NCBI GenBank assembly: GCA_018873245.2
Contig: JAEMBT020000005.1
Span: forward strand, 11,896,001 to 11,960,000
Source: Archegozetes longisetosus
Lineage: Eukaryota; Arthropoda; Arachnida; Sarcoptiformes; Trhypochthoniidae
Length of the DNA stretch: 64,000 bases
Reading direction: 5' to 3'
This document shows positions 25,655 to 35,656 of the stretch, piece by piece. Under the pieces are notes generated by a model, which saw only the letters and a list, made by a program, of their open reading frames with translations, did no database searches and was not told where the DNA came from. Position numbers and translations under genes: made by a program. How positions within the stretch are numbered: the stretch's first letter is position 1; each line of letters starts with the position of its first letter.

Positions 25655-27409
25655 AAAGACAAAGGCGGTAGATGAAAAAACATGTAGCAATTTTAATTTT
25701 AATTTGCCCAGATATAAAGCATATAAAATGATATATAATTAAGCAAAAATTTTTAAAATCGGCGCATTATTTAAAAAGTTATGGACAAATAAAATATTAT
25801 GGAAATTCTTACAGTTTGACAATATATACATACTATAAGACATATATACAACAAAAGTATGAGTTTTAATCTATTGTTGGTAACATTGTAGAGATATCAG
25901 GGTAAATTGTAAGGTGCTCAACACGATTTTCAATGTGATCTTGGTCACGCTGGTCACTGTCAAGCTTTTCATTATCATGATGGTCAATATCACGATGGTC
26001 ACTATCATAATGGTCACTATCAATAATAGTATCAGAACTGTCATAGTTGTCATTCATATGACAATTATCACTATCACTGCTGGCGCTACTTTCATTGGGA
26101 ACAAATTGTGGATAAATTGTATCAACTGTAATTGTTGGTTTTTTTGTTGGGGCATAGCGTTGATTACTTAAATAGTAAATAACACTGGTAGCGTGTGCAC
26201 AACATCCCATGGTCCTTTTGCCACTATGACAGGTGCATATTGTGTCTTTAATTGCCGTATGATTATTTATTGACTTGTAATAAGTTATATAAGTAAAATA
26301 TTTTTTGCTACTTTTATGTCGCGATTGAATTCTCGCACGTATCAAAGTAGTATCATTACCAAGTACATTAGAATTGTCATTATATAGTTCAGGAACATTT
26401 ATAAGATTTTTTGACTTATTACATATTATACAGTTTTTGTTAGCTCTCATTGATCTAGGAATTTTTAACGTTACCTCACCGCTATCACTTTCATCGCTTG
26501 ATGAGTCTGGTAATAATGGATACAAACGTGAACTTGTATTAGCAGAGCTAGCGTGTGATGAGCTGGGAAGGGATGTGCTGGCAGTGGATGTGGTGGCAGT
26601 AGAAGTGCTGGCAATAGGTAGTGTACTATGGGATGTGCTAGAGTTATCCGGGGAATTTAAACTTAATAATGATGGATACAAATTAGTTGTAATAGGTAGT
26701 GACACGTTCACATTTGAAGTATTATCACCTTTGAACTTTTTAGCAAAGTTTCTACAATTTCCACAAATTAAATCACCTTTGTTAATCAGTGTTGAATCCA
26801 TTGATTTTCTTTTATTTGTTAATATTATCGGCTTCACAGTATTTAATTTAGTCACTAAATCATTTTCGTTGACGCGTCTTACATCACGTCTTATAATACT
26901 ATCCAACCGGACAGTGCAACAAGCACAATATTTATATCTTAAATTAGGTAAATGTGACATTTGTTCGGACATTTCTATTTTTATAAGTTGTACTTGTTAC
27001 CAAAAGAAACCCAAAGCAGACTCTTCAAAAATTAAAACTAGACTATTAGTGCTTTAATTTAACACCAAGAAACGTTTGGGTTTTTATTGGTATCATATGA
27101 CAATAGTCATTTGAAATTTACAAACACAATTTTCCATTACTAAAAAATTATTTATATAAACATTTTAATGTGTTCTTAAAAGCTGTTAATTATAGTTATA
27201 ATTTGGTCAAGATAGAATTAAAATATCTCATTTCGTTATCCTGTAATATTAGTTTGAAATTTGACTCAAAAAATGATCTACCTCTAGTATCCTGTAATAG
27301 CTTATATTACAATATATACATATTTATGCATCAATAACATCCTGTATTAGTATGGGAATGTTTATAATTAAATTGTCTAACATAATTTTCATATGCCGCC
27401 TTTGTCTTT
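25655..27409 (-). mobile_element. SWIM-family DNA transposon derivative, copy 1 (1755 bp)
   Basis: Termini are AAAGACAAAGGCGG inverted repeats. It lies inside the Tc1-like element and is therefore younger. One gene fills the interior. A TSD is not evident. Copy 2, inverted and shorter, lies at 47380-48588; the two are nearly identical outside a 546-bp internal gap, so both moved recently. Confidence 0.85.
25866..26972 (-). CDS. SWIM zinc-finger transposon protein lacking the DDE domain
   Basis: 368 residues, intact. The N-terminal zinc-like region has YKYCACCTVRLDS and a later ICGNC. A long Ser/Thr-rich linker follows (about 115-165), then CIICNKSKNLINVPELY. The SWIM finger (CxC..CxH) is CTCHSGKRTMGCCAH at about residues 243-257, preceded by RIQSRH. 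The tail is a His/Asp-rich repeat. In related full-length proteins I know, a DDE_Tnp_4 nuclease of several hundred residues sits between the CIIC..VP segment and the SRH segment. Here the two are separated by about 20 residues, so the nuclease appears deleted in frame. It could bind element ends without cutting. The opposite-strand frame 26374-27057 is a shadow. Confidence 0.75.
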   Translation of the reverse strand: MSEQMSHLPNLRYKYCACCTVRLDSIIRRDVRRVNENDLVTKLNTVKPIILTNKRKSMDSTLINKGDLICGNCRNFAKKFKGDNTSNVNVSLPITTNLYPSLLSLNSPDNSSTSHSTLPIASTSTATTSTASTSLPSSSHASSANTSSRLYPLLPDSSSDESDSGEVTLKIPRSMRANKNCIICNKSKNLINVPELYNDNSNVLGNDTTLIRARIQSRHKSSKKYFTYITYYKSINNHTAIKDTICTCHSGKRTMGCCAHATSVIYYLSNQRYAPTKKPTITVDTIYPQFVPNESSASSDSDNCHMNDNYDSSDTIIDSDHYDSDHRDIDHHDNEKLDSDQRDQDHIENRVEHLTIYPDISTMLPTID

Positions 27410-27779
27410 GATTTCGCGTTCAGCGATAGAAAAAAACATTTTTGAAAATTCGATTAATTTGTTTACAAATTAAAACTTTTAAAAAATTATTTGAATTCGA
27501 ATTCGAACAATAATTTATCAATAAATTACGTTTAGTATTAGTTTCATAATAGAAAACCTAAGTTTTGTTTTTTCGCTTATTATTTTTAAGTTTGCGCTTT
27601 CATGGCCCTTTTCACAGTTATCCTGGTGATTTTTCAAAAAACAATTATATTTTTTAAAATGTCCATTATCTGGCTACAATTTACTGAAATCAGTTTGAAA
27701 ATCGAATAATCCAGTCAAAAGTTATTCGACTTCAATCGACTAAAGATAGTTGTTTCCAAGGGTGTATATATATATGAAC

Positions 27780-28120
27780 TCAGCAAAGTAAGATCTATCC
27801 AATGATACTAAAATCAGCGGGGCCCAAAAATATTGGTCTTCCTTGTTATTTGTTTATAAAAGCATAAAGATATATCAAATTAAGAAAAAGTTTATTGAAT
27901 AACAAACGAAACGATATATCAATTGAAATTGCCATATTTTTGCAACTATAGCCTAAAGTACTAAAAATTTTAGTTTCAATTTTTAAAAAAATTTGCATAT
28001 ATACCCTGCCTCTCTGAAATTTTCAGATATTTAATATTTCATTATATAGCCGCTGACTACTGTTGCAAAATAGGATATATAGGGTGGACATTTTAATATT
28101 AAATCTAGTCATCAGAGATA
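27780..28120. repeat. Interspersed repeat related to 53345-54160
   Basis: Shares GATATATCAAAT, an AATTGAAATTGC block and a TATATAGCCG..GACTA block with 53345-53500 and 54035-54150. The second copy is split by a MITE. Non-coding. Confidence 0.6.
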
Positions 28121-28393
28121 ACCTGTTTTTCATAGGAATCGTAACAAAAGCTTTAACTACTTCATACTCAAATAAGAAAACATTAACTCAAATGTACTTT
28201 TTATCAGTTCAAAAACAGAATTAAAAAAGTCTTTAAGAAGTACATGTTATTTGAATTTGTAGCAAATGCTGAAAGTGTTCGCCATTATTCTTCAAACAGA
28301 GCCTAACTCCTCGAATCATACTTTCAGAAACATTAACCAAAGTTTCGGTAGTTATTTGTTTTATTTCATTCTAAATATTTATTTATAAGTCAT

Positions 28394-28690
28394 CTAATAT
28401 TTGAGGTTTATTAATGTAAACATGATTCTCGAGATGAGCCCATAAATAAAAGTCCGGTGGAGTGAGACGGGTGATCGGGAAGGCCAATCAGTTGCAGTCT
28501 CGAGATATTTCGTACTTTTCGATATAGTTCGATTCGGAAAATAGGTTTTAAGAGCAGGAGCAGTACTACGAGTGGTGCGAGCAGGAGCGCCGTCGTTTTG
28601 GAAATACCCCGACTCCAACTCGGTCTCATTCAATTTGGGGACAAATTCCTCCAGAATTTTGATATAATTTTCAGAATTTTCTCAGTGAAA
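28394..28690 (-). pseudogene. Mariner/IS630-type transposase remnant
   Basis: Minus-strand frames at 28633-28394 contain FQNDGAPA, then a gap, then DWPSRSP and FIYGLISR. These correspond to the second catalytic Asp motif (DGAPaH) and the WPPRSPDL..WG region of mariner-type transposases. The third catalytic residue is lost, and only about 80 codons remain. A rotated reading frame covers the same bases. Confidence 0.7.
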
Positions 28691-29224
28691 AAGATTATAT
28701 CAACAACTCTTTTTCTAGAAATGGCACCCCAAACTCCAATCTCATGATATAATTGTTAAGTATAATAGTATATTACATCGGATAAGGGTGTTTGAGCAAG
28801 CGATAGACCTGCCATCCTGTGCCTAAGGGATGAGTAGAGAACAAGGGAGATCCAATAGCTATGCAGAGCAAACAGTTTATTGAACGAGGCGAATATGAAC
28901 ATAATACAGTTCCATATTACTAACATATATATAATAGACGACTTAAAAATTTTGAATATAATCAATATTTAGAAAATGAAAAATTAGGAATCAGTCAAAT
29001 ATGTTTAAATCAATTTATCATAAACATTTTAAATGATTTCATTTAAAATTAAACAATAAATGAGAAAACTTTTCAACCTATTTTCTTAATTTTTTGAGTA
29101 ATTTTCATTAATCTATTCGTAATTTTGAACAATAAATTGAATGTATTATACTTTAACTTTTCTCAAATTTTATTCAATGAACTTTATTATTGAAAATTTT
29201 AAATAGAATACAATTTAGTATTTG

Positions 29225-29392
29225 ATGAACTCTAATAAAAATATGACAAAATAAAATACAATTTTTGACGAAAAACCAAAATCTAAAAAATAATACATTT
29301 AACTCATTCATTATTAATATATTTTGGATTTGTGTTTTTCGTCAAAAAATTGTATTTTATTTCGTCATATTTTTGTTAAAATTCATCATATA
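29225..29392. mobile_element. Short inverted-repeat element, about 168 bp
   Basis: Arms of about 70 bp with GACGAAAAAC and AAATATGAC blocks in opposite orientation around a short AT-rich centre. Non-coding; the ends are approximate. Confidence 0.7.
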
Positions 29393-29416
29393 TATATACA
29401 GTCAGCACGAAAATTA

Positions 29417-30306
29417 ACTTTAGGGATACAAAGCTTTATAACTTTTGAACCACTCATTCGATTTTGATGCGGTTTTTAAATGAAGAAAAACTCTCCCGGT
29501 TTTATAAAAATTTGTTAAAATCATAAAATCACAATTGAAGAAAAATTATCGAGTCTACATGAAATTTTAAATTCGGGTACAAAATAAATTTAATGTGAAC
29601 ATAATTTATTGTTGAACTGATATTCAGAATTTATTTTTGTTTTGATCTTTGAATAAATTTGAAAACAAATCATTCAATTAATTGAAATTATTTATTTAAT
29701 TATTAATTATTAATCGAAATGCCTTTCACTATTTGAGAAAATTGAGGGCACAGGGACGAAAGAGATCGGCAACTATGAGAGGAAAACTGTTCTTCCTCGT
29801 CATTGATACGACTCCATTCGATAAAAGTTGGTTCACTAATGCCTAAAAGAATATTAATAAAATATTCATAATTTACTGTCAATAATTACCAACTTCTCTC
29901 ATAACTGCCGATCTCTTTCGTCCCTGTGCCCTCAATTTTATAAATTTTCGAAATTTCAATTTTCTCTCTTTAATAGTGAAAGGCATTTCGATTAATAATC
30001 AATAATTAAATAAATATTAATTTCAATTAATTGAATGATTTGTTTCCAAATTTATTCAAAGATCAAAACAAAAATAAATTCTGAATATCAGTTCAACAAT
30101 AAATTATGTTTACATTAAATTTATTTTGTACCCGAATTTAAAATTTCATGTAGACTCGATTTTTTCTTTATAATTTTTTCTTCAATTGTGATTTTATGAT
30201 TTTAACAAATTTTTATAAAACCGGGAGAGTTTTTCTTCATTTTAAAAAAACCGCATCAAAATTGAATGAGTGGTTCAAAAGTTATAAAGCTTTGTATCCC
30301 TAAAGT
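29417..30306. mobile_element. 890-bp fold-back element with about 370-bp arms
   Basis: Arms begin CTTTAGGGATACAAAGC and mirror each other almost to the centre (shared CACAGGGACGAAAGAGATC and GTACCCGAATTTAAAATT-type blocks). Only about 100 bp is unpaired. TA flanks both ends. The centre contains TCGATAAAAGTTGGTTCAC, resembling the boundary of the Tc1-like fragment at 25500-25540, so it is probably a Tc1-derived fold-back. Immediately downstream (30309-30325) a terminal motif, TTAGGGATACAAAG, recurs. Confidence 0.85.
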
Positions 30307-30639
30307 TAGTATTAGGGATACAAAGTATATAGAATTTTGTTCAGTTTTAATTTAATTAAACGTGTTGCCGACAGTGTTAAAACTTTTTCAAATTTACCGG
30401 TTATTAAATTGAAACGAGCTAATGGAACCCCTGCCGCCATCTTCCGGCAACCGGTGTTCCATAACATTATCAAGTGTTCAAAACTTTCTAAATTGCTAAT
30501 TATCTTAATTGCAATTGAATTAAACAACACTTCATAAATCTATACATTTAAATGCATTAACCAAAATATAATAGTCACTACCATTTTGCACTTATGTAGA
30601 TATCTGATTTCATTGTATCCAAAATTAATGTTATTATAA

Positions 30640-30990
30640 TTGTTAACTGTGATAATATAAATATGTAAATACCTTAAGTATTAATCCGTTAGGATTATCT
30701 ATAAATCTCTGCCTATAATCTGTTAATCCGTTAATATATCAATATAATAAATCCCTCTATCAAAACACGTAGTCTTTTCCTTTCTTAACCCAGTACCTCT
30801 GACCCGCTGAAGTTGTACCGTGCTTAATCGAGCACGTACTCTTCAGTCTTTACCCCTTGTCCTCTAACTATATAAAGCAGCGACACGCCGGTATCTCCAT
30901 ACCAGCCTGGAGAACCGGTCAACGGGGCATCTTAGCCACCAGTCCCGTTTCAAAATACTTTCATACTAATAACTGAACTCAATGCCATTT
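30640..30990 (+). mobile_element. LTR-like fragment
   Basis: Starts near TGTTAACTGTG. It contains CTATATAAAGCAG as a TATA-like box at about 30870, a GC-rich leader, and a TGGCGTCGCTC stretch near 30990 that could be a primer-binding site. No internal retroviral-type genes and no second LTR in the window. Confidence 0.35.
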
Positions 30991-31070
30991 GGCGTCGCTC
31001 AAAAATGTGATGCCAACAAAATAACATTATATGTAATATACTATTATACTTGTAATTGTTTTTATCGTTT

Positions 31071-31352
31071 GGTCACTATTACCACTTTAGCTAGCTGAAG
31101 AAGCGCTAGTTGAAGAAGTGGTTTTAAGAGCTTAACTGAATCAGTCTCAATCTCAGCAGAAATACAAGCAAAATCAATATAAACATGATTTCATTATCAC
31201 CATCAACTGATCCATATCCAAAGATGATGGAAATGGGATCATGTTTATACTGGTTTTTATTGTATTCCTGCGGAGTTTGAGGCTGTTTCGGTTAAGCTTT
31301 TAAAACAACTTCTTCAGGTAGCGCTTCTTCAGCTTAAGTGGTGATAGTAACC
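31071..31352. mobile_element. 282-bp inverted-repeat MITE
   Basis: Arms of about 75 bp begin GGTCACTATTACC (right inverse GGTTACTATCACC) and share GCTGAAGAAGCGCTA and GAAGAAGT blocks. Non-coding; TSD not seen. Confidence 0.8.
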
Positions 31353-31913
31353 ACACAGTACGGTCGACTGTTGCGAACACCATTTTTGTTTTTATTTATT
31401 CTTATCTTAGATTTATGTCTAATAAAAGTTCGATTAGGTCTTTTCTAAGATTGAACGTTTTTTTAGAAAGTATGAGCAAAAAGTTTTGAGGTTCGATTGG
31501 GTTCGGTCTTAAAATGTCTACTCAGTATTTAATCCTATAATATTTGTCAATAATGAAGTATTTCGTAAAATCAATGTTTTTATTATGAGCCATAATATTC
31601 CTCTAAAAGTTATTAACTATTTACTTAAATTTATTTTAGTTAATCTTTTCAAAAATGAATAATTTTCTATAAAATAATTTAAACATACAGTTTTACCACT
31701 TTTAGATTTGATATAGAAGCAAAAATCTAATGTAAATATATTTGTTGTTACAGATTAAATGATTTATTATAGTCAATTCTAAATTTCAATAAAAATCTTT
31801 CGAAGGAAAGAATACTTTCGTATATTAGATATTTATTTCGAATAAATTTAATTCTTTCAAAATTTTGACTGTCTTGTTTTCCAAATTGATTAATTCATTA
31901 ATTCAATTAATGA

Positions 31914-32605
31914 TTAAGCGATTCCAAGAGCTTTCTTACCACAATCCTGAATGAAAATCAGTCTAATTAGTTTCTCTTCAAATATAAAATATTAATATTT
32001 TTACCAGTCTTTCTTGGAATTTCTTTTGCATTTTCTCCATGTCGAATTCCGGAGTACCATCCTTTTTATCTCCTTCTTTTTCATTTCCTATCTCTTCTAT
32101 GATCTTTTTTTCTTATCCTCCATACACTCTTTGAACTTTTTGCTGCATGTCATATAGATGACTTTATTTTGCTCTTCATCTGTTACTTTCAATTTATTGA
32201 CATCATCAGCAACTTTACAGCAATCTTCAAAGTTTGCCTCCATCTTTACAGATATGTATCAGAACAATCAATAAAAATATTAAATAAGTGCTGAGATAAA
32301 TAAGTGACAAATTTTTGAGAAACTTCATCAAAAAACTAAAAATATTTTTCAAAAGTATGAGATAAATTGTTGATTTGTACCTTTTTTGCATATTTTTCAA
32401 ACAACGGATTTCCTGCACTTTCATTACATGGTCGGTTACATTTCATAATCTCTGCCATTTGGGTGGCATCGGGTCTAGCTTTTTCGTCACAAAGTTTCGC
32501 CTTTATCTTTTTATAATCTTCATTGTTCTCCCAATCGATTTCAGCAAAACTAAGACAGCAGTCGGCTAGTGTCGATACGATAATAACTAATATAATTTTG
32601 CTCAT
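31914..32605 (-). CDS. Small secreted Cys-rich protein, copy 1
   Basis: Three exons: 32605-32381 (signal peptide KIILVIIVSTLADCCLS, then mature start), 32243-32005, and 31946-31914 (ends GKKALGIA). The protein is mostly charged, predicted helical, with spaced Cys (ADCC, LCD, KCNRPC, DCC, TCSKK, KEC, DCG). Splice phases match copy 2. In the second exon a run of seven A bases has one base fewer than needed, shifting the frame and giving an early TAG. That is either inactivation or a homopolymer error. It is not assignable to a named family; odorant-binding or salivary-type secreted proteins are possible by shape only. Confidence 0.7.
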
Positions 32606-32999
32606 TTTCCACAGGTGAAGTTTGACAGTATTCCACTTTTATATTAATCTCAATTATTGAATTCTTAAATTCTACTCTCTTTTATACGAAAACGAGGTTT
32701 GCATAACTATGTTTCACAATATTAAAGGTCTATTAAAAATTCAGATTGATAGAAATAACTAATGAGTTAAGTTGTTTAAAGAACAAATGCTGAATAAATG
32801 AAGCTTTCCATAAATAATAGTTTTCATAGTACAAATTGTAGTATATACATTAGAACTGTAATTAAGCCTGAAAGACCGATGTTGCAAGCAATATAATTTC
32901 TATTGTTATAATTTTACCATAAATCACAATCCATTTCTAGATAAATGCTTATTTATTATGTTATAAAATATAATCAGCATATGTGTCTTATTTATTTAT

Positions 33000-33660
33000 G
33001 TTTAGCTTAAATAAATGTCAGTCGAGCATTATTATTTTTAAATGCCGATTGAAATTCCGGTTTGATTTCTTAATCTAAAAATTTTAAAGAAGTCTTTTTG
33101 ATAGAGGAGATATTTAGTCTAAAGATATTTTCATAAAACTTCAGTTGTCTATCATTTTTTTTATCGTTCAAAGAAAATTAAATGGACGATATAATAAAGG
33201 CTTTTAAAATTGTAACAATATTTAAACAGCCATTTCACCAATACATTATAACAAATATATTTCGTAGTCAGACTTTATACAGTGTATTTATTATTATTCA
33301 TTATCGAAGCTGATATTAATGAATGAGAACTTCCTGCAATTGAGTTTTGATTATTATTTATTACTTATAAGTAATACAAGAAAATGTTTAATTTTTAGAA
33401 AATTTGATTAACATTCAGATAATATATAAACTTTTACTTTCGTATCAAAGAAACAATAAAACTATCAAATAATGTATTATTTTAGTCAATTATATACTAA
33501 TAATGACAAAGTTTAATTATAAGATAGTCTCTCAAGTGCAATGATGTTAATATATTTTGACCAAAATTATATCTGCTCTGCACAATATTCAGCCTTCAGC
33601 TTTTTACTTTTTTGCAAGACATTGCCCCAAGAAATACCCAAATGTGACTTTCGGAGAGTA
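33000..33660. promoter_or_regulatory. Near-identical upstream tract shared with 59478-60140
   Basis: Lies 400-1050 bp upstream of the secreted-protein start. Over roughly 650 bp only a few substitutions separate it from the other copy, whereas the exons, introns and the downstream-most flank differ far more. No ORF. A regulatory role or a gene-conversion tract are both inferences. Confidence 0.45.
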
Positions 33661-33802
33661 CTCTTTCAAAAAGAGGTTAAGTTTAAACCTTTTTAATTTT
33701 TCACAACTTTACATAGTGCTAATACTGAATTTTTGAAAAGGCTAAAAATTGGACTAAAATTTTATGAACTCCGCGCCAAAAGTGTTCGTCAATAATAAAG
33801 AT

Positions 33803-34325
33803 GGGTGAATCCGGGCTAATGGGTCTAGATTTCCGATCCCCCACCCCCAAGTGTGATACATCGTTGGATTTAGTTCGTTGAGATGAACATTTTGATATCA
33901 CACTTGGCCACTTCTGGTCACCCATACCTAACGCCCCAGAAAATGGATAAACCTGGTCTTACCAAATTGTAACCCAAGACAAACCTGATTTAAACTAAGG
34001 GAGAATAGGTTAGGCCTCGATCTAACCTATACTCCCTTAGCTTCTGTCAGGTTTTTTTGGGTTGCGACTCGAGAAATCCAGACTTATCCATTACGAGGTA
34101 CTAAACTAAACAAATATGGATATCTCGAGAACTACTTGTGATAATTGATCGGGTGAGGTATCAGAATGCTCAATTCGGTATCCCAAGTACAATGATATGT
34201 CACGTGGCGAGGTCAGTGACTCTCGCAGGGAGCTGGCCGGAAGTGGTCAGGTTCGGGTCATAAGTGGTCAAGCGCGGGGTTAAAATGTTCAGCTCGACGA
34301 ACCGAATCTAATGATGTGTCACACT
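33803..34325. mobile_element. GGGCTAATGGG-family MITE, longer and right-truncated
   Basis: The left end GGGTGAATCCGGGCTAATGG matches the 19644 element. The right arm stops about 60 bp short of the expected terminus, where the duplication resumes at CAATTATGCATAATG. The interior holds a second hairpin, CTAAGGGAGAATAGGTTAG and its inverse around 33998-34045. Confidence 0.75.
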
Positions 34326-34400
34326 CAATTATGCATAATGTGCTCTCAGTGAATACAAAATCGATTAAACAAAACATTGAGGTATAGTTTATAATAAACG

Positions 34401-35431
34401 GTAAATTAATTTAAAAATGAGTAGATTTATAGATTGATTTTAAATTTTAAATATCATACAAGGCAATTTCCTTAAATGAGGATCTGATGTCAAGTTAAAA
34501 AAGATACTAATAATGATGTTTTTCCGGGAATGAAATTAGGCTTTATAGGCTATGCTTTATTTATTAAAAAGTTAATTTATGCGAAAACTTCAAAAAAGAA
34601 TCAACAAACTTAATTTGAGTGCTTGTTATTCAATAGTACAAAGAACTAATAAACAATTGTAAAACTTATAGTTTTAAGGTTGTCTCAAATTTAAAACTGT
34701 TATCAAATCTTTTAAAAATTTAAAAAGGTTTTTTAAAAATTTCTCAGCGTTAATTTATATTCTAAACCCCTTTCTTTGGCCTAACCACCTATTCATATAA
34801 GTAATTAACAAATAATAAATACCTCAATATTATAGATATATAAGTGAAATAATAAAAACAGCAATAGATTTTATTGTTGTTTATCTAAATTTTTGAACCT
34901 ACGTTGTTGTATATATGAATAAAATTCGACGATATTTCGAACAACTGAAAATATACTACTGCAGCTTTTGATAAAAATAAGATATAAACCCAACTGCGTA
35001 ACCCAAAAATGTCAAAATCTCTGCTACGATAGCTTGCAGTGAAGTTTATCTGTGACTTACGCAAAAGTATAACTTGACCTACTTGCAGAAAGTTATTTTC
35101 AATTATAATAAATTGCATTTCTAAACTATTGCATCGAATTTGAATATATTTTACATAAAAGTGCTTCATTTATAGAGTATATGTATTCTCTCTTACATAT
35201 AAAAAATCGAAATGACGTTTTAAGAAAAAATATTCGGGAAATCCTTTTAATATATTTTAAAAACACTTTATCCTTCTAATCAGATATCCTATTAAAGTAA
35301 CAAAACAGTTTTTCAATATAAATAAAAGAGTAAAAATTACTTTTGATCAAAATAAAAAGTGCGGTTTTCAACGGCAAGGCTTTGGAAAACTTCGATATTT
35401 CTTAATTGAAATATTTAAAGCAAGAACAAGC
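34401..35431. other. AT-rich gap, promoter side of the six-Cys peptide
   Basis: A minus-strand frame at 34885-35169 has no protein-like features. A TATAAATAAAAG stretch about 110 bp upstream of the ATG at 35432 is a possible core promoter. Confidence 0.35.
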
Positions 35432-35656
35432 TTGGGAATAATGAAGATTAATGTTTTTATTTTGTTACTCGTGCTCACTTTTGTTTGCTTGAGTTATTCA
35501 GCGACAGATTGTTATTCGAACGGTCGTTCGTGTCAAGACGGAGGATGCTATAGAAATGGTGGCATTTGTGGAACGGTCTCACGAAGAAAGGGTGGAAGTC
35601 CTATTTGCCGATGTAGTTATATATTCCGTAGAGGAGGCAGAGGACGCTTCGGATGA
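35432..35656 (+). CDS. Short secreted six-Cys, Arg/Gly-rich peptide (defensin-like)
   Basis: 74 residues, single open frame. The second Met (35441) gives a tighter signal peptide, KINVFILLLVLTFVCLSYSA, so it may be the real start. The mature part has six Cys spaced C-x6-C-x4-C-x6-C-x12-C-x-C and a basic Arg/Gly-rich tail (FRRGGRGRFG). The final CxC and overall size recall cysteine-stabilised antimicrobial peptides, but the C-x4-C spacing differs from the usual CxxxC of CS-alpha-beta defensins. An ion-channel-active or venom-type peptide cannot be excluded. AATAAA-like signals follow from 35760. Secretion is well supported, function is inferred. Confidence 0.7.
   Translation: MGIMKINVFILLLVLTFVCLSYSATDCYSNGRSCQDGGCYRNGGICGTVSRRKGGSPICRCSYIFRRGGRGRFG

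Larger units (their letters stand above)
24979..27764 (-). mobile_element. Tc1-like transposon disrupted by a SWIM element
   Basis: Long inverted repeats of about 130 bp begin CACCCTTGGAAA, with TA on each side (24977-24978 and 27765-27766). Without the nested insert (25655-27409) it is about 1.03 kb, short for a full Tc1 element. Remains of a Tc1 transposase lie on the minus strand. The repeat arms also share the GTCGATT..AAGTCGAATAAC block. Confidence 0.85.
31525..34400. repeat. Segmental duplication, copy 1
   Basis: Corresponds to 54165-60620 (after removing the hAT insertion) in the same orientation. It includes the small secreted protein gene and its upstream flank. 33000-33660 is almost identical to 59478-60140, while both sides are visibly more diverged. 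Here a MITE at 33803-34325 replaces the sequence found at about 60270-60540 in copy 2. Confidence 0.85.

Noticed and set aside
26374-27057. 227-codon plus-strand ORF
   Set aside because: Antisense shadow of the SWIM-family coding region; hydrophobic composition from the complementary strand. The same shadow occurs at 47732-48196.
32375-32569. Plus-strand ORF overlapping the secreted-protein exon
   Set aside because: Shadow of the minus-strand gene; the equivalent at 58845-59039 is conserved only because the true exon is.
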